This document shows, piece after piece, positions 36,378 through 45,011 of a stretch of DNA of 64,000 nucleotides. Position numbers and translations under genes: made by a program. Each line of letters begins with the position of its first letter. Positions within the stretch are counted from its first letter, which is position 1. This DNA is from Alistipes sp. (GTDB lineage: Bacteria > Bacteroidota > Bacteroidia > Bacteroidales > Rikenellaceae): NCBI GenBank assembly GCA_017403125.1, contig JAFQOR010000010.1, forward strand, positions 18,545 to 82,544. The letters run 5' to 3'. The notes under the pieces were generated by a model. It ran no database searches. It was not told the origin of the DNA and saw nothing but the letters and a program-made list of their open reading frames with translations.

Positions 36378-36422
36378 CTTCTCAACTCTTTTGCTACTTT
36401 TTCTCTACCCTTTCTCGCAGTA
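36378..36422 (-). repeat. CTACCCTTT 3'-end element, downstream of panD
   Basis: Units CTCAACTCTTTTG, CTACTTTTTCT and CTACCCTTTCT lie just beyond the panCD terminator; on the panD strand it reads AGAAAGGGTAG. Confidence 0.5.
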
Positions 36423-36443
36423 TCCACGCGCGCCGACGCCCAC

Positions 36444-36479
36444 AAAAAAATCCCGACAGACCATCACGATCTATCGGGA
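36444..36479 (-). terminator. panCD terminator
   Basis: A 12-bp stem with two weak pairs (arms at 36451-36462 and 36468-36479) followed on the minus strand by seven T. Confidence 0.8.
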
Positions 36480-36505
36480 ATACTACACAGCGCGCCTCGC
36501 TCGCG

Positions 36506-36856
36506 TTACAGCAATCTGTTGGTGCGCTCGTCGGGGAATATAACCTTTGGCTGGAAGCTCTTTGCCTCCTCGAAATCCATAAAGCCATATCCCATGATTA
36601 TCACAATGTCACCAACAGCCGTACGGCGTGCTGCCGCACCATTTAGGCAGATGCAACCACTACCTCGCTCGCCCTTGATAACATATGTCTCGATGCGTTC
36701 GCCATTGTTGTTATTCACAATCTGCACCTTCTCGCCCTCGATAAGTCCTGCTGCATCCATCAAATCCTCGTCGATGGTGATACTGCCAACGTAGTTTAGA
36801 TTAGCCTCGGTGACACGCACACGATGAATCTTCGATTTAAGTCTCTCGATATACAT
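36506..36856 (-). CDS. panD: Aspartate 1-decarboxylase
   Basis: Makes beta-alanine from L-aspartate for pantothenate synthesis. The 116-aa proenzyme self-cleaves between Gly24 and Ser25 (NYVGSITID), generating the pyruvoyl cofactor; the start at [15 protein letters not shown] puts the cleavage site at the standard position. Catalytic-site residues in the [13 protein letters not shown] loop and the Tyr of IMGYGFMD are conserved. The longer frame adds 20 residues out of register with the family. It follows panC by 19 bases and is ended by the hairpin at 36444-36479. Confidence 0.95.
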   Translation of the reverse strand: MYIERLKSKIHRVRVTEANLNYVGSITIDEDLMDAAGLIEGEKVQIVNNNNGERIETYVIKGERGSGCICLNGAAARRTAVGDIVIIMGYGFMDFEEAKSFQPKVIFPDERTNRLL

Positions 36857-36875
36857 AGGTTTGGGTAGCTTCGTT

Positions 36876-37712
36876 TTACTTAATTCGGATATTGTCGATA
36901 AGTCGAATATCGCCAACTTGCACTGCTATACAGCCCTGTATGCGCTCCGACTCATCCCAACTCTCAACACGCTGCATGGTCAAGGCATCGACAGCCTCGA
37001 AATATATAGTCTTCAACAACGGATTCGAGTCTATGGTAGCCACAACCCACTGCGTAAGCTCGGCGGGGGTCATCGACTGCATATTCTCTGCCGACTGCGA
37101 TATTGTAGCATATATGTGCGGAGCCGCCTTGCGGTGCTCGGGTGTGAGAAGTTCGTTGCGCGACGATAGCGCCAAGCCATCCTCGCCACGAACTATCGGA
37201 CACTCAACGATATTGACATCGATATTGAGCTGACGCACCATAGCCTTAATCACTGCAATCTGCTGAAAATCCTTCTCGCCGAAGTAGGCGTTGTAGGGCT
37301 TAACAAGCTCGAAGAGGCGACTCACGACCTGTGCCACGCCATTGAAGTGACCGGGACGTGTAGCGCCCTCCATAACCTTATCGACCATGCCGAAGTCGAA
37401 GATGCGCGTATCGGGCTCGGGATATATGTCCTCCACCGAGGGCATGAACACCACATCGGCACCCGCAGCTTCCAACACAGCACAATCGGCCTCGGGGGTA
37501 CGAGGATAGTTGCGAAGGTCATTCTTATCGTTAAACTGCGTAGGATTTACAAAAACACTTACGACAACCAAGTCGTTCTCGCGACGTGCACGCTCAACCA
37601 GCGAACGGTGTCCGGCGTGCAGAGCGCCCATCGTGGGCACAAAGCCGATACCCTCCTTCGGGCATCCAGCCAAAGCTGCTTCAAGTTCAGCTACTCTATT
37701 TACTACTTTCAT
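36876..37712 (-). CDS. panC: Pantothenate synthetase
   Basis: ATP-dependent ligase joining pantoate and beta-alanine. 278 aa from [14 protein letters not shown]; the longer frame adds eight residues that overlap the promoter. Nucleotidyltransferase motifs are [12 protein letters not shown] (HIGH-like), [17 protein letters not shown], and the KMSKS-like stretch ALSSRNELL. Together with panD it gives the last two steps towards pantothenate; panB and panE are not in the window. Confidence 0.95.
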   Translation of the reverse strand: MKVVNRVAELEAALAGCPKEGIGFVPTMGALHAGHRSLVERARRENDLVVVSVFVNPTQFNDKNDLRNYPRTPEADCAVLEAAGADVVFMPSVEDIYPEPDTRIFDFGMVDKVMEGATRPGHFNGVAQVVSRLFELVKPYNAYFGEKDFQQIAVIKAMVRQLNIDVNIVECPIVRGEDGLALSSRNELLTPEHRKAAPHIYATISQSAENMQSMTPAELTQWVVATIDSNPLLKTIYFEAVDALTMQRVESWDESERIQGCIAVQVGDIRLIDNIRIK

Positions 37713-37733
37713 ACACTTATAGGAATGATGCGG

Positions 37734-37763
37734 CAAAGTTACAAACTAAAATGGAGATAACAA
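37734..37763 (-). promoter_or_regulatory. panCD promoter
   Basis: TTG (37763-37761), 19-bp spacer, TAACTTTG (37741-37734) on the minus strand. The transcript would start about 15-20 bases before the panC ATG. Between here and 38141 lies AT-rich DNA with no convincing gene. Confidence 0.7.
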
Positions 37764-38141
37764 GTAAAGAGCATGAAAAATCGCTATCGCAGTCCAAAAT
37801 TTCATATAATTGTTCCCTTTGTCCTGCCAATCCTTGCGCCAAGTGTGGCTTTTGGGAGATTTACAACAGGCTGGTGGCAAAGTTCCAGTCCCCTAAATTT
37901 CGTAAAATCTTTAACCCAAAAACTAATTTTGCCACGCCTAAAAACAAAACCACCACACGAACAACAGCAACCATCCCCGCCCAATCGCCTCTCTCCGAAA
38001 AAAAATATTTATCTTTATATTTTAGCCATATCACCCCACATCCAATTATCCAGACAACCTCCACTGCCATTTCGAGTAGTGCAGTTTGAACAAATTCCTA
38101 CTATTTAACATTTTACCCCAATAATAAATTACGCACAAAAT

Positions 38142-38172
38142 TTGCACAATTGCAATTATTTGCTTATTTTTG
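38142..38172 (+). promoter_or_regulatory. Promoter of the lipoprotein gene at 38215
   Basis: TTG at 38142-38144, 20-bp spacer, TATTTTTG at 38165-38172. Confidence 0.6.
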
Positions 38173-38214
38173 TACATGGGCATTTGAATATCACCAAATT
38201 CTAAATCATGCACA

Positions 38215-38775
38215 ATGAAAAACATATACACATTTTTTGCAATCGCCTGCATAGGTTTGTGGGGATGCAACAAAGAGACTAACGGGTTGAAGGAGCCGAA
38301 AATGGCAGAGATAGCAACTATGATAAGCACACAAAATGGAACTTATGACGATGCCGAATTTCTGAACACGTTATGCAAGAATGCAATACTCCCGGCCCAA
38401 CACTACATATATGTGGATGGCGATTGGGAGTTGATGAGCCCTATGCCCGACGGAGCATCGTATGCTACATGTGTCGCTTTCGACAATGGTGTTGCACATC
38501 TATACACAGCCTCAAATGCAGAGCCCTCGTTTGGCATGGTCTATCTCACCTATGAGTATGAGTACGATGTCAAACAAAATACAATTACGTGGTACTACAA
38601 CGATATATATCAAGGTGAATCTAAGATACAATACTTTGATAACTACACATTAGTTATCGACGGAGCCTACCCCGTAGGATATGGCAGCACAAATAGTCGT
38701 TATATACTAAATTTCGATGCTGCCAAACGCGAAGAGTTGTTAAACAGCGGCATAGAGGAGTGGACAGGCGTTTAG
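38215..38775 (+). CDS. Small lipoprotein of the YDDAEF family
   Basis: A 186-aa lipoprotein; lipobox GLWGC puts the lipidated cysteine at 18, followed by NKETN. The mature protein shares with 51893-52471 the pattern YDDAEF-LC-AIL near the N-terminus, a Tyr/Asp-rich central strand, WYYNDIYQGESKIQYF, VIDGAYPVG and a final RRELL-type helix. It also recalls, more distantly, the cassette lipoproteins at 327 and 29309. No enzymatic motif. It stands alone between panCD and the HsdR-N gene, with its own promoter and a terminator hairpin. Confidence 0.8.
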   Translation: MKNIYTFFAIACIGLWGCNKETNGLKEPKMAEIATMISTQNGTYDDAEFLNTLCKNAILPAQHYIYVDGDWELMSPMPDGASYATCVAFDNGVAHLYTASNAEPSFGMVYLTYEYEYDVKQNTITWYYNDIYQGESKIQYFDNYTLVIDGAYPVGYGSTNSRYILNFDAAKREELLNSGIEEWTGV

Positions 38776-38815
38776 GACGCTCACAGGCAGCAACCCCGCC
38801 TAAAATAAAAGCAAT

Positions 38816-38846
38816 CGAGGGCAGCCATATATGTTGGCTGCCCTCG
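38816..38846. terminator. Bidirectional terminator
   Basis: A perfect 12-bp stem (CGAGGGCAGCCA with TGGCTGCCCTCG), seven-base loop, between the convergent lipoprotein and HsdR-N genes. Confidence 0.8.
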
Positions 38847-38852
38847 GTAGTA

Positions 38853-39305
38853 CTATACCATCCCCACATGCGGGAACTCCGACATAGGATGATACCTACC
38901 CTCGGAGAGTTGATAGCAGTAGGTTTGCAGACCGTTTGTAAGTACCACATATCGGCAACCAAGCACCGAGTTGTAGCGCACCGCCTGGCGCAATACCATG
39001 TCGTCAATCTTTATCGTCGGCTCCTTGCACTCGACAACAACCAACGGACGTGCATCATCTCCCAGGGCAACAATATCGGCACGCTGCATCTGTCCATTCA
39101 TATTCACGGGATACTCCTCGACAATCTGCTGGGGCATAAAACCGCAGCACCCTACCATATACTCCACAACATGCCTACGCACCCACTCTTCGGGCGTAAG
39201 TACCAACCATCGACCACGAACTGCATCGAAAACCTCGGTGCGTCCGTTTGCCGCATGGCGGGCTTTAAGCCTAATAGGCGGAAAATTTAGCTTTGGTAGC
39301 GACAT
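38853..39305 (-). CDS. Orphan HsdR N-terminal-domain protein
   Basis: A 150-aa protein with the type I restriction HsdR N-terminal (PD-(D/E)xK nuclease-like) fold: RADIVALGDDARPLVVVECKE holds the Asp and the ExK catalytic pair, and a downstream QAVRYNSVLGCRYVVLTNG segment is typical. No helicase domain and no hsdM or hsdS nearby. Such stand-alone proteins are widespread in Bacteroidetes and are not proven restriction enzymes. Start at MSLPKLNFPP; the longer frame runs into the shared promoter palindrome. Confidence 0.85.
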   Translation of the reverse strand: MSLPKLNFPPIRLKARHAANGRTEVFDAVRGRWLVLTPEEWVRRHVVEYMVGCCGFMPQQIVEEYPVNMNGQMQRADIVALGDDARPLVVVECKEPTIKIDDMVLRQAVRYNSVLGCRYVVLTNGLQTYCYQLSEGRYHPMSEFPHVGMV

Positions 39306-39332
39306 TTGGTGTTGTCTTGTATAATAAATGTG

Positions 39333-39352
39333 TATATTTGTGCACAAATATA
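39333..39352. promoter_or_regulatory. Palindromic divergent promoter
   Basis: The 20-bp perfect palindrome TATATTTGTGCACAAATATA consists of two -7 boxes (TATATTTG) facing away from each other with four bases between. The plus-strand box serves the C_GCAxxG_C_C gene (a TTG lies 18 bp upstream), the minus-strand box the HsdR-N gene. The two start sites overlap, so RNA polymerase could use only one at a time. Confidence 0.6.
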
Positions 39353-39361
39353 ACACAAATA

Positions 39362-39856
39362 ATGGAAACTAACACCACAATCGATATCGAGGCTCGCGTA
39401 GAGCGTGCACGCAACTACTTTCTCGCAGGATACAACTGCGCACAAGCCGTAGTCATGACCTTCGACGACATCATTGGTTACGACATAGAGACACTCGCAC
39501 GCATTGCCGCCCCCTTTGGCGGGGGCATGGGCCGCATGCGCGAGGTGTGCGGCACGGTTAGCGGCATGAGCCTTGTGGCAGGTGCCATATGCCCCTCCAC
39601 CGACCCCAAAGATATGTTGCGCCGCAAGGAGAACTATGCCCTTGTGCAGCAATTTGCCGAGGCATTTCGCCGAGAGAATGGCGACATAGTATGTCGCAGG
39701 CTACTCGGCTTGGACGACACGACGGTAGCAAACGAGAGCGCCATGCCCTCGTCGCGCACTGCCGAATACTACCGCAAACGCCCTTGCGTTGAGTACGTAG
39801 CAACGGCAACGCGCATCGTAGCAGAGCACATCGCTCATAACGTAAACAAAGAGTAG
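39362..39856 (+). CDS. C_GCAxxG_C_C family protein
   Basis: A 164-aa protein of the redox-related C_GCAxxG_C_C family: GYNCAQAV, the PFGGGMGRMREVCGTVSG glycine-cysteine segment and the later CRRLLG and CVEYV cysteines match the name-giving pattern. The family may bind metal or act in redox reactions, but no function is established. Start chosen at METNTTIDIE; the longer frame runs through the promoter. The Ca2+ ATPase gene follows after 23 bases and may be in the same operon. Confidence 0.85.
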   Translation: METNTTIDIEARVERARNYFLAGYNCAQAVVMTFDDIIGYDIETLARIAAPFGGGMGRMREVCGTVSGMSLVAGAICPSTDPKDMLRRKENYALVQQFAEAFRRENGDIVCRRLLGLDDTTVANESAMPSSRTAEYYRKRPCVEYVATATRIVAEHIAHNVNKE

Positions 39857-39879
39857 GAACACACATTATATCCGTGGAT

Positions 39880-42642
39880 ATGCAAAAGGAAAATAAGCCG
39901 TCAATTGAGTCAGCACTCCTATCGTCATCCGACGAGGTCATCAGCGGCAAGGGTAAAAACATTATCCCGCCACCGGAGCGCGAGCCCCTATGGAAGGCAT
40001 ATTTAGCAAAGTTCAAAGACCCGATAATCATTGTATTGTTGGTGGTCTTTATCTTCTCGGTAGCCGTTGCTCTCTACGATATATTTGTTGTAGGCAAGGG
40101 CCTGGAATTGTTGCTCGAACCTACGGGCGTGCTCGTAGCGTTGCTTCTTGCAACGGGCGTAGGCTTCATCTTCGAGGTTAAGGCCGGCAAAGAGTTCGAC
40201 ATATTAAATAAGGTAAAGGACTCGCGCCCCGTTAAGGTCTTGCGCCGCAAAGATAGCAACAGTCGCCCTGCAATCGAGAGTATCGAGAAGCAGGATGTTG
40301 TGGTTGGCGATATAGTGCGCTTGGAGGGTGGCGACGAGATTCCGGCGGACGGATACCTTATTGAGGCTACGCACCTGCGCGTCGATGAGTCGAACTTTAC
40401 GGGCGAGACCTACGCTAACAAGTATGCCGACGAGGCACAATTCGATGCTGATGCTACATACCCTTCGAACTTCATGTTGCGCGGCGCAACCATCATCGAG
40501 GGTAATGCCCTGATGCGCGTATCGGCTGTCGGCAGCGACACCGAGGAGGGGCGTGGCGTAGCACGCGCCAGCGAGGGCAGCGACGTCGAAACGCCACTTA
40601 ACCGACAGCTTGCCAAGCTCGGACATTGGATCTCGATTGCGAGTTTCATCATGGCGGCATGCATTGTCGTAGGGCGTGTTGTGGGCTTCCTCTTCTTCGA
40701 CGACGTACCCATGGCAGACCGCAGTTTTATCGATATTGCCGAGTTTGCGCTGGGCTCGATAATGATTGCCGTTACACTTATCGTGGTTGCCGTGCCCGAG
40801 GGTCTTCCCATGAGCATCACCGTGAGCCTTGCATTGAGCATGCGACGGATGCTCAAAGAGAAGAGCTTGGTGCGTAAGCTCCACGCATGCGAAACCATGG
40901 GCGCAACAACAGTAATCTGCACCGACAAGACGGGCACGCTGACCAAAAACCGTATGACCGTGATGGAGATGGAGTGTTGCGACGAGAGTATGATAGCCGA
41001 CATCGAGACCAACATCGCCGTAAACTCCACTGCCGACCTTGCGCTCGACGACGAGGGCAAACTAACCGCCATAGGAAATCCAACCGAGGGAGCGCTGCTT
41101 ATGTGGCTACATAGCCGCGAGCGCAGCCACGCAACGATTCGCGATAGCCACGCCATAGTTGCACAGGAGCCCTTCTCTACCGAGACCAAGTTTATGGCAA
41201 CCGAGGTTAAGGAGCTATCAACGGGTCGTCGCATGCGATACATCAAGGGTGCTCCGGAGATTATCATGGCAATGTGTCGAAGTATCGCCGGTGGCGTAAC
41301 GCGCGAGCATATCGAGGCAAAGCTGCGAGACTATCAGGGTCGTGCCATGCGAACTTTGGGCTTTGCCATGCAACATATCAACGATGACGGCACGATGCAG
41401 GAGCTGTGCTTCGTGGGTATTGCAGGCATCGCTGACCCCATACGTGACGATGTGCGCGAGGCGATAGAGACATGTATGAACTCGGCAGGCGTCAGGGTTA
41501 TCATCGTCACAGGCGACACTCCCGGCACAGCAACCGAGATTGGACGACAGATAGGACTTATCAGCAGCACAGAGGAGGGTCAGGTTATTACCGGACCGGA
41601 GTTCGCAGCCCTCGGTGACGAGGAGGCGCGCGAGTTGCTACGTGGTCCCCAATTAAAGATTATAGCGCGAGCACGCCCCGACGACAAGGCGCGCCTCGTA
41701 ATGCTCCTACAATCGAATGGTGAGGTAGTAGCTGTTACGGGCGATGGCACAAACGATGCTCCGGCTCTATCGAAGGCACAGGTGGGTTTATCGATGGGTG
41801 ATGGCACGTCGCGTGCAAAGGAGGCAAGCGACATAACAATCATCGACAACTCGTTTGCAAGCATCAACAAGGCTATAATGTGGGGGCGTTCGCTCTATCT
41901 GAACATCCGTCGCTTCATCATCTTCCAGATGACAATCAACCTATGCGCCTGTCTTATAGTGCTTCTCGGAGCATTTATCGGCCTTGAATCGCCACTCACC
42001 GTAACACAGATGTTGTGGGTAAATCTCATCATGGACACGTTTGCCGCCATGGCACTCTCGTCACTTCCGGCAGACAGGGGCGTACTCAAAGATAAGCCCC
42101 GCAACCCGAATAGTCACATTATCAATCGCCAGATGTTGTACCGAATCATCGGTGGTGGCTTGATATTCTTTGTGCTTATGGTTGGCATATGGCAGTTGCT
42201 ATGGCATACCAACATCGAGTCGGTATCGGACCTGCTCAATGGCGAGACAATACGCATCTTCTTCGCCGAGATGTTCAGCTCATCTACCGCAAAGGCGCAT
42301 TTGAGTGGCTACGAGATGGGCGTATTCTTCTCGATGTTTGTGATGTTGCAGTTGTGGAACTTGTTTAATGCCAAGTATTTCTGCACCGACCGCAGCCTTA
42401 TTCAAGACATCATAGACCTATTCCGTGCACCTCACCGTGTGCGCGAATCATATAGCAAGTTTTTCATCCTGATTTTTGCCGTTATACTCCTCGGACAGAT
42501 GGCAATCGTAAACTTTGCCAGCGACCTATTTAGCGTATCGCCGCTCCCCATGAGCGATTGGTTGTGGCTGCTACTCATAACCTCGCCTGTGGTAATAATA
42601 CCCGATATTATTCGCTTCGCCACCAACATGCGCAAGCAATAG
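39880..42642 (+). CDS. Calcium-translocating P-type ATPase (PMCA type)
   Basis: A 920-aa P-type ATPase exporting cations, probably Ca2+. Motifs: ion-site helix VPEGLPMSITVSLA (PEGLP), phosphorylation site DKTGTLT, nucleotide-binding KGAPE, TGD, the hinge GDGTNDAPALSKAQVG, and the C-terminal transmembrane helices with NLIMDTFAAMALS. The PEGLP and NxxxD signatures point to the P2B (plasma-membrane Ca2+) branch. I prefer the ATG at 39880; a GTG lies two codons upstream. No calmodulin-type regulatory tail. A 12-bp terminator hairpin follows. Confidence 0.93.
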   Translation: MQKENKPSIESALLSSSDEVISGKGKNIIPPPEREPLWKAYLAKFKDPIIIVLLVVFIFSVAVALYDIFVVGKGLELLLEPTGVLVALLLATGVGFIFEVKAGKEFDILNKVKDSRPVKVLRRKDSNSRPAIESIEKQDVVVGDIVRLEGGDEIPADGYLIEATHLRVDESNFTGETYANKYADEAQFDADATYPSNFMLRGATIIEGNALMRVSAVGSDTEEGRGVARASEGSDVETPLNRQLAKLGHWISIASFIMAACIVVGRVVGFLFFDDVPMADRSFIDIAEFALGSIMIAVTLIVVAVPEGLPMSITVSLALSMRRMLKEKSLVRKLHACETMGATTVICTDKTGTLTKNRMTVMEMECCDESMIADIETNIAVNSTADLALDDEGKLTAIGNPTEGALLMWLHSRERSHATIRDSHAIVAQEPFSTETKFMATEVKELSTGRRMRYIKGAPEIIMAMCRSIAGGVTREHIEAKLRDYQGRAMRTLGFAMQHINDDGTMQELCFVGIAGIADPIRDDVREAIETCMNSAGVRVIIVTGDTPGTATEIGRQIGLISSTEEGQVITGPEFAALGDEEARELLRGPQLKIIARARPDDKARLVMLLQSNGEVVAVTGDGTNDAPALSKAQVGLSMGDGTSRAKEASDITIIDNSFASINKAIMWGRSLYLNIRRFIIFQMTINLCACLIVLLGAFIGLESPLTVTQMLWVNLIMDTFAAMALSSLPADRGVLKDKPRNPNSHIINRQMLYRIIGGGLIFFVLMVGIWQLLWHTNIESVSDLLNGETIRIFFAEMFSSSTAKAHLSGYEMGVFFSMFVMLQLWNLFNAKYFCTDRSLIQDIIDLFRAPHRVRESYSKFFILIFAVILLGQMAIVNFASDLFSVSPLPMSDWLWLLLITSPVVIIPDIIRFATNMRKQ

Positions 42643-42664
42643 GTGCGAACGCCGCAACTTGATA

Positions 42665-42703
42665 GGGGTTTATGGAGGCTCTTTCATGCCATCCATAAAC
42701 CCC
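42665..42703 (+). terminator. Terminator of the Ca2+ ATPase gene
   Basis: A perfect 12-bp stem (GGGGTTTATGGA with TCCATAAACCCC), 15-base loop. Confidence 0.7.
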
Positions 42704-42711
42704 TTATTCCG

Positions 42712-42756
42712 CAAAAAGAGTAGCCAAAAGGCAGCGAAAGAGTAGAGAAAGGGAGT
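42712..42756 (+). repeat. CTACCCTTT 3'-end element, downstream of the Ca2+ ATPase
   Basis: Reads AAGAGTAGCCAAAAGGCAGC and then GAAAGAGTAGAGAAAGGG, the reverse complement of the elements near 30.4 and 36.4 kb; it is in the same orientation relative to its gene and lies directly after the terminator hairpin. Confidence 0.5.
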
Positions 42757-42805
42757 GAGTTTGCGTGTAAGTTCGGAGCGCACCAATCAAAGGGGTATTG
42801 CTCCG

Positions 42806-42985
42806 CCCCATCACCACACACACATCCGCCCCACCCACGACACGGGTAGAAAAAAGTAAACCCACAACAAAAGAGGAAACTTCACCACACCCCACACACA
42901 GCGACCCCACAACCACACGGGTATTAAAAATAATACCCGCGTACAAAAAAACGCAGACACGCCCCATCACACACACAGCCATGCG
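42806..42985. repeat. CA-rich intergenic repeat modules, left copy
   Basis: Module A (GCCCCATCACCACAC to CGGGTAGAAAAAAGTA, about 42808-42857) is followed by module B (AAACCCACAACAAAAGAGG to the 22-bp palindrome, about 42857-42945) and a partial A. Modules B and A recur at 44788-44948 on the far side of the S41 gene. Translations are low-complexity; I regard it as noncoding. The rest of the gap to 43216 holds nothing I recognise. Confidence 0.75.
42918..42939. repeat. Dispersed 22-bp palindrome, copy 3
   Basis: Perfect 9-bp arms with an AAAA loop, inside module B. Confidence 0.85.
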
Positions 42986-43216
42986 AAAACTCTCTCAACT
43001 GAAAAAGTTTAGGTATTTTTTCAGTTAACTTGATTTGAAGGTTTTGTGATGTTATATTGCTAATATGTGCAATAATCAACCTCATTATGGCGTTAAATTG
43101 GTGGTGTTCAAACTCCAATGTTATGAGAGCAACTATCAATATTTCAAATATCTTGTACTTGGGATGGCTACGGAGTTTTCATATCTGTAATAAATAAGAG
43201 AAACAAACTGTTTAAT

Positions 43217-44680
43217 ATGAGGTGGTTATTATCGTTTAGTCTACTATTTTTCATACAACCGATTCAAGCACAAACTGCCGTACAATCTCTTGATGTTGAG
43301 AGTATTAAGCAACGCTCTGTTGCCGTAAAAAATAGTGCTGCTGCCATCTGCGATCTTCGAACAATTCGTTGCGGGAGTTGGACCGACTTGCCCATTAGTA
43401 GTATTCATCCAACAATTGATTCGCTTCTGACCCCTACAATAAAAGAGGAACTACTTAAGCAGATAAACGCTCGTCATACCCAGTTGGGGAAGGATACTCT
43501 ACTCACTGCAGATTTGTTTTATGTACTGCGCCCCTATATTGATTGGTTGCACGAAGTCGATCCACACTGTCGCATCGGTGCTAGAATACCCATCGATGCT
43601 CGTATCTACAAGACAAAGCGAGAGTTTATGAAAACTCGTCGAGCGCTTGGCTTCAACCTGCTATGCGTTCAAGACTCGTTAGTTGTCAACACCTCGGTGA
43701 ACAGGCTATTTCGCAAAGGCGATATGATTGTTTCGATCAATGGTATCAAACCATCCGAATTGATTGAATATAACTACTACGACCGCTACACAACACCAGC
43801 CGTTTTGCTGCAAAACTACTATTTTCAGCATCTTCCAGAGGTGTATACTGTTCAACTTGTTCGTGGCAGTGAATTACTGACAATTACAACTGAAGGTATG
43901 CGCCACCAGAAGGCTGCCTCGTTGTTGGATATCGAGGAGTCGATGGATAAAAATATCCGTATATACGAATCATCGCAAACCGGCTATATCGCACTACCCA
44001 AGTTCTCCTATTTCTACAATCCGAGAATTATCAAAGTTCTGCAATCGCATATTGCCAAGTTTAAGGCAAAAAACTGTAAAAATGTAATCCTTGATTTGAG
44101 ATATAACTCGGGAGGTAGTGGATATATGTTCGACAAGCTATTATCATTGTTTATCAACCGCCCAACAATCCCCTACCTGAAATCGCAAAAGTTGAGGGTA
44201 TCTCCATATACCATAGAGGATTATGAATTTATCACAGAGGAGATGATAGGACAGACCATCACGCTGCCAGATAGTTGTACGATAAAGACGATTGACCTTG
44301 ATCCTGAATTGTATATAGGCGATGATATTCATGTATATATCCTAATGAGTAGAAATACATCCTCCATAGCAGCATCATTTTGTAATTTAATGCAATACAA
44401 TGGTTCTGCTACTCTGGTCGGAGAACCACTTTGCCACAACGCTCTTCGTTATGGCGAGACTGTAACAGGGGAGATATGGCTATCCTCGCTGTTGTATGAA
44501 GCTTCTATTGCTACCACAGAATATGATGAATACTCCCTCGCTGTAGATGGGGTGCTAATGCCAGATATACCTATTCCATATATTGCGAAGGATTACCTCT
44601 CGGGACAGGATGCGATGTTAGATAAGCTGTTAGAAATTATTAAACATTATTCCCAACAGCGTAACGGAGATTGGACCTGA
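43217..44680 (+). CDS. S41-family (C-terminal processing) peptidase, secreted
   Basis: A 487-aa protein with a signal peptide (IQAQ end). A PDZ-like region lies around 165-230 (RKGDMIVSINGIKPSEL). The S41 catalytic core follows: NVILDLRYNSGGSG substrate-binding strand and RNTSSIAASF, where the second Ser of TSS is the likely nucleophile; a clear catalytic Lys or Glu cannot be assigned. The last nine or so residues (SQQRNGDWT) are read out of frame through a fragment of a leucine-rich-repeat gene, so the original C-terminus was probably replaced by recombination. Codon use is less biased than in housekeeping neighbours, and repeats flank the gene. Likely transferred or rearranged. Confidence 0.8.
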   Translation: MRWLLSFSLLFFIQPIQAQTAVQSLDVESIKQRSVAVKNSAAAICDLRTIRCGSWTDLPISSIHPTIDSLLTPTIKEELLKQINARHTQLGKDTLLTADLFYVLRPYIDWLHEVDPHCRIGARIPIDARIYKTKREFMKTRRALGFNLLCVQDSLVVNTSVNRLFRKGDMIVSINGIKPSELIEYNYYDRYTTPAVLLQNYYFQHLPEVYTVQLVRGSELLTITTEGMRHQKAASLLDIEESMDKNIRIYESSQTGYIALPKFSYFYNPRIIKVLQSHIAKFKAKNCKNVILDLRYNSGGSGYMFDKLLSLFINRPTIPYLKSQKLRVSPYTIEDYEFITEEMIGQTITLPDSCTIKTIDLDPELYIGDDIHVYILMSRNTSSIAASFCNLMQYNGSATLVGEPLCHNALRYGETVTGEIWLSSLLYEASIATTEYDEYSLAVDGVLMPDIPIPYIAKDYLSGQDAMLDKLLEIIKHYSQQRNGDWT

Positions 44681-44861
44681 TGCTTTCTCCGGTTGCGAAA
44701 ACCTTAAAAGCATTACTATTCCTGAGAACGTAACAACGCTTGGAACGCGTGCTTTTTCTGGTTGCCATAACCTAAAAGAGGTGTATGGCAAACCCACAAC
44801 AAAAGAGGAAACTCCACCACACCACACACAACCACGTACCCAACAACCGCGCGGGTATTAA
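44649..44861 (+). pseudogene. Fragment of a BspA-type leucine-rich-repeat gene
   Basis: In the frame +1 to the end of the S41 gene, two LRR_5 repeats are readable: IPNSVTEIGPDAFSGCENL and SITIPENVTTLGTRAFSGCHNL, then KEVYGKPTTKEET running into module B and stopping inside the palindrome. There is no start and no full repeat array. BspA-like proteins are surface adhesins; this is a leftover end joined to the S41 gene. Confidence 0.8.
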
Positions 44862-44948
44862 AAATAATACCCGCGTAAAAAGACACAAACACGCCCCATC
44901 ACCACACCACAAAACGCTCCACAATCGCACGGGTAGAAAAAAGTAGTA
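44788..44948. repeat. CA-rich intergenic repeat modules, right copy
   Basis: Module B (about 44788-44877) then module A (about 44893-44947), matching the left copy at 42806-42985. The order suggests duplication of an A-B-A block with the S41/LRR segment between copies. Confidence 0.75.
44852..44873. repeat. Dispersed 22-bp palindrome, copy 4
   Basis: Perfect 9-bp arms with an AAAA loop, inside the right module B. Confidence 0.85.
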
Positions 44949-44977
44949 CCATCACTGCAAAGTGATGGTACTACTTT
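44940..44977 (-). terminator. Rho-independent terminator of the zinc-ribbon operon
   Basis: A perfect 17-bp stem with a four-base loop, followed on the minus strand by a run of T. It lies 34 bases past the stop of the last gene in the five-gene operon, and its outer part overlaps repeat module A. Confidence 0.9.
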
Positions 44978-45011
44978 CTTGTGCGTTACGTCGTCTAACT
45001 CCGCGTCACGA

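Noticed and set aside
36012-36443. A genomic island integrated at tRNA-Leu
   Set aside because: No integrase and no partial tRNA duplication downstream; the terminator directly follows the gene.
37751-38092. ORF upstream of the panC promoter containing CSLCPANPCAKCGFWEIYN
   Set aside because: It overlaps the panC promoter, becomes low-complexity (Lys/Thr/Ser-rich), has no ribosome-binding context and ends in serine-rich sequence; more likely chance than a zinc-finger gene.
38853-39305. A type I restriction system
   Set aside because: Only the HsdR N-terminal-like domain is present; no helicase, hsdM or hsdS in the window.
42704-43028. Long low-complexity ORFs on both strands in the CA-rich gap
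   Set aside because: Thr/Pro/His-rich or Val/Cys-rich translations on both strands are products of the CA-rich repeats, not proteins.
42806-44948. A CRISPR array or integron from the regularly repeated CA-rich blocks
   Set aside because: There are only two or three modules with no regular unique spacers, and no cas or integrase genes.
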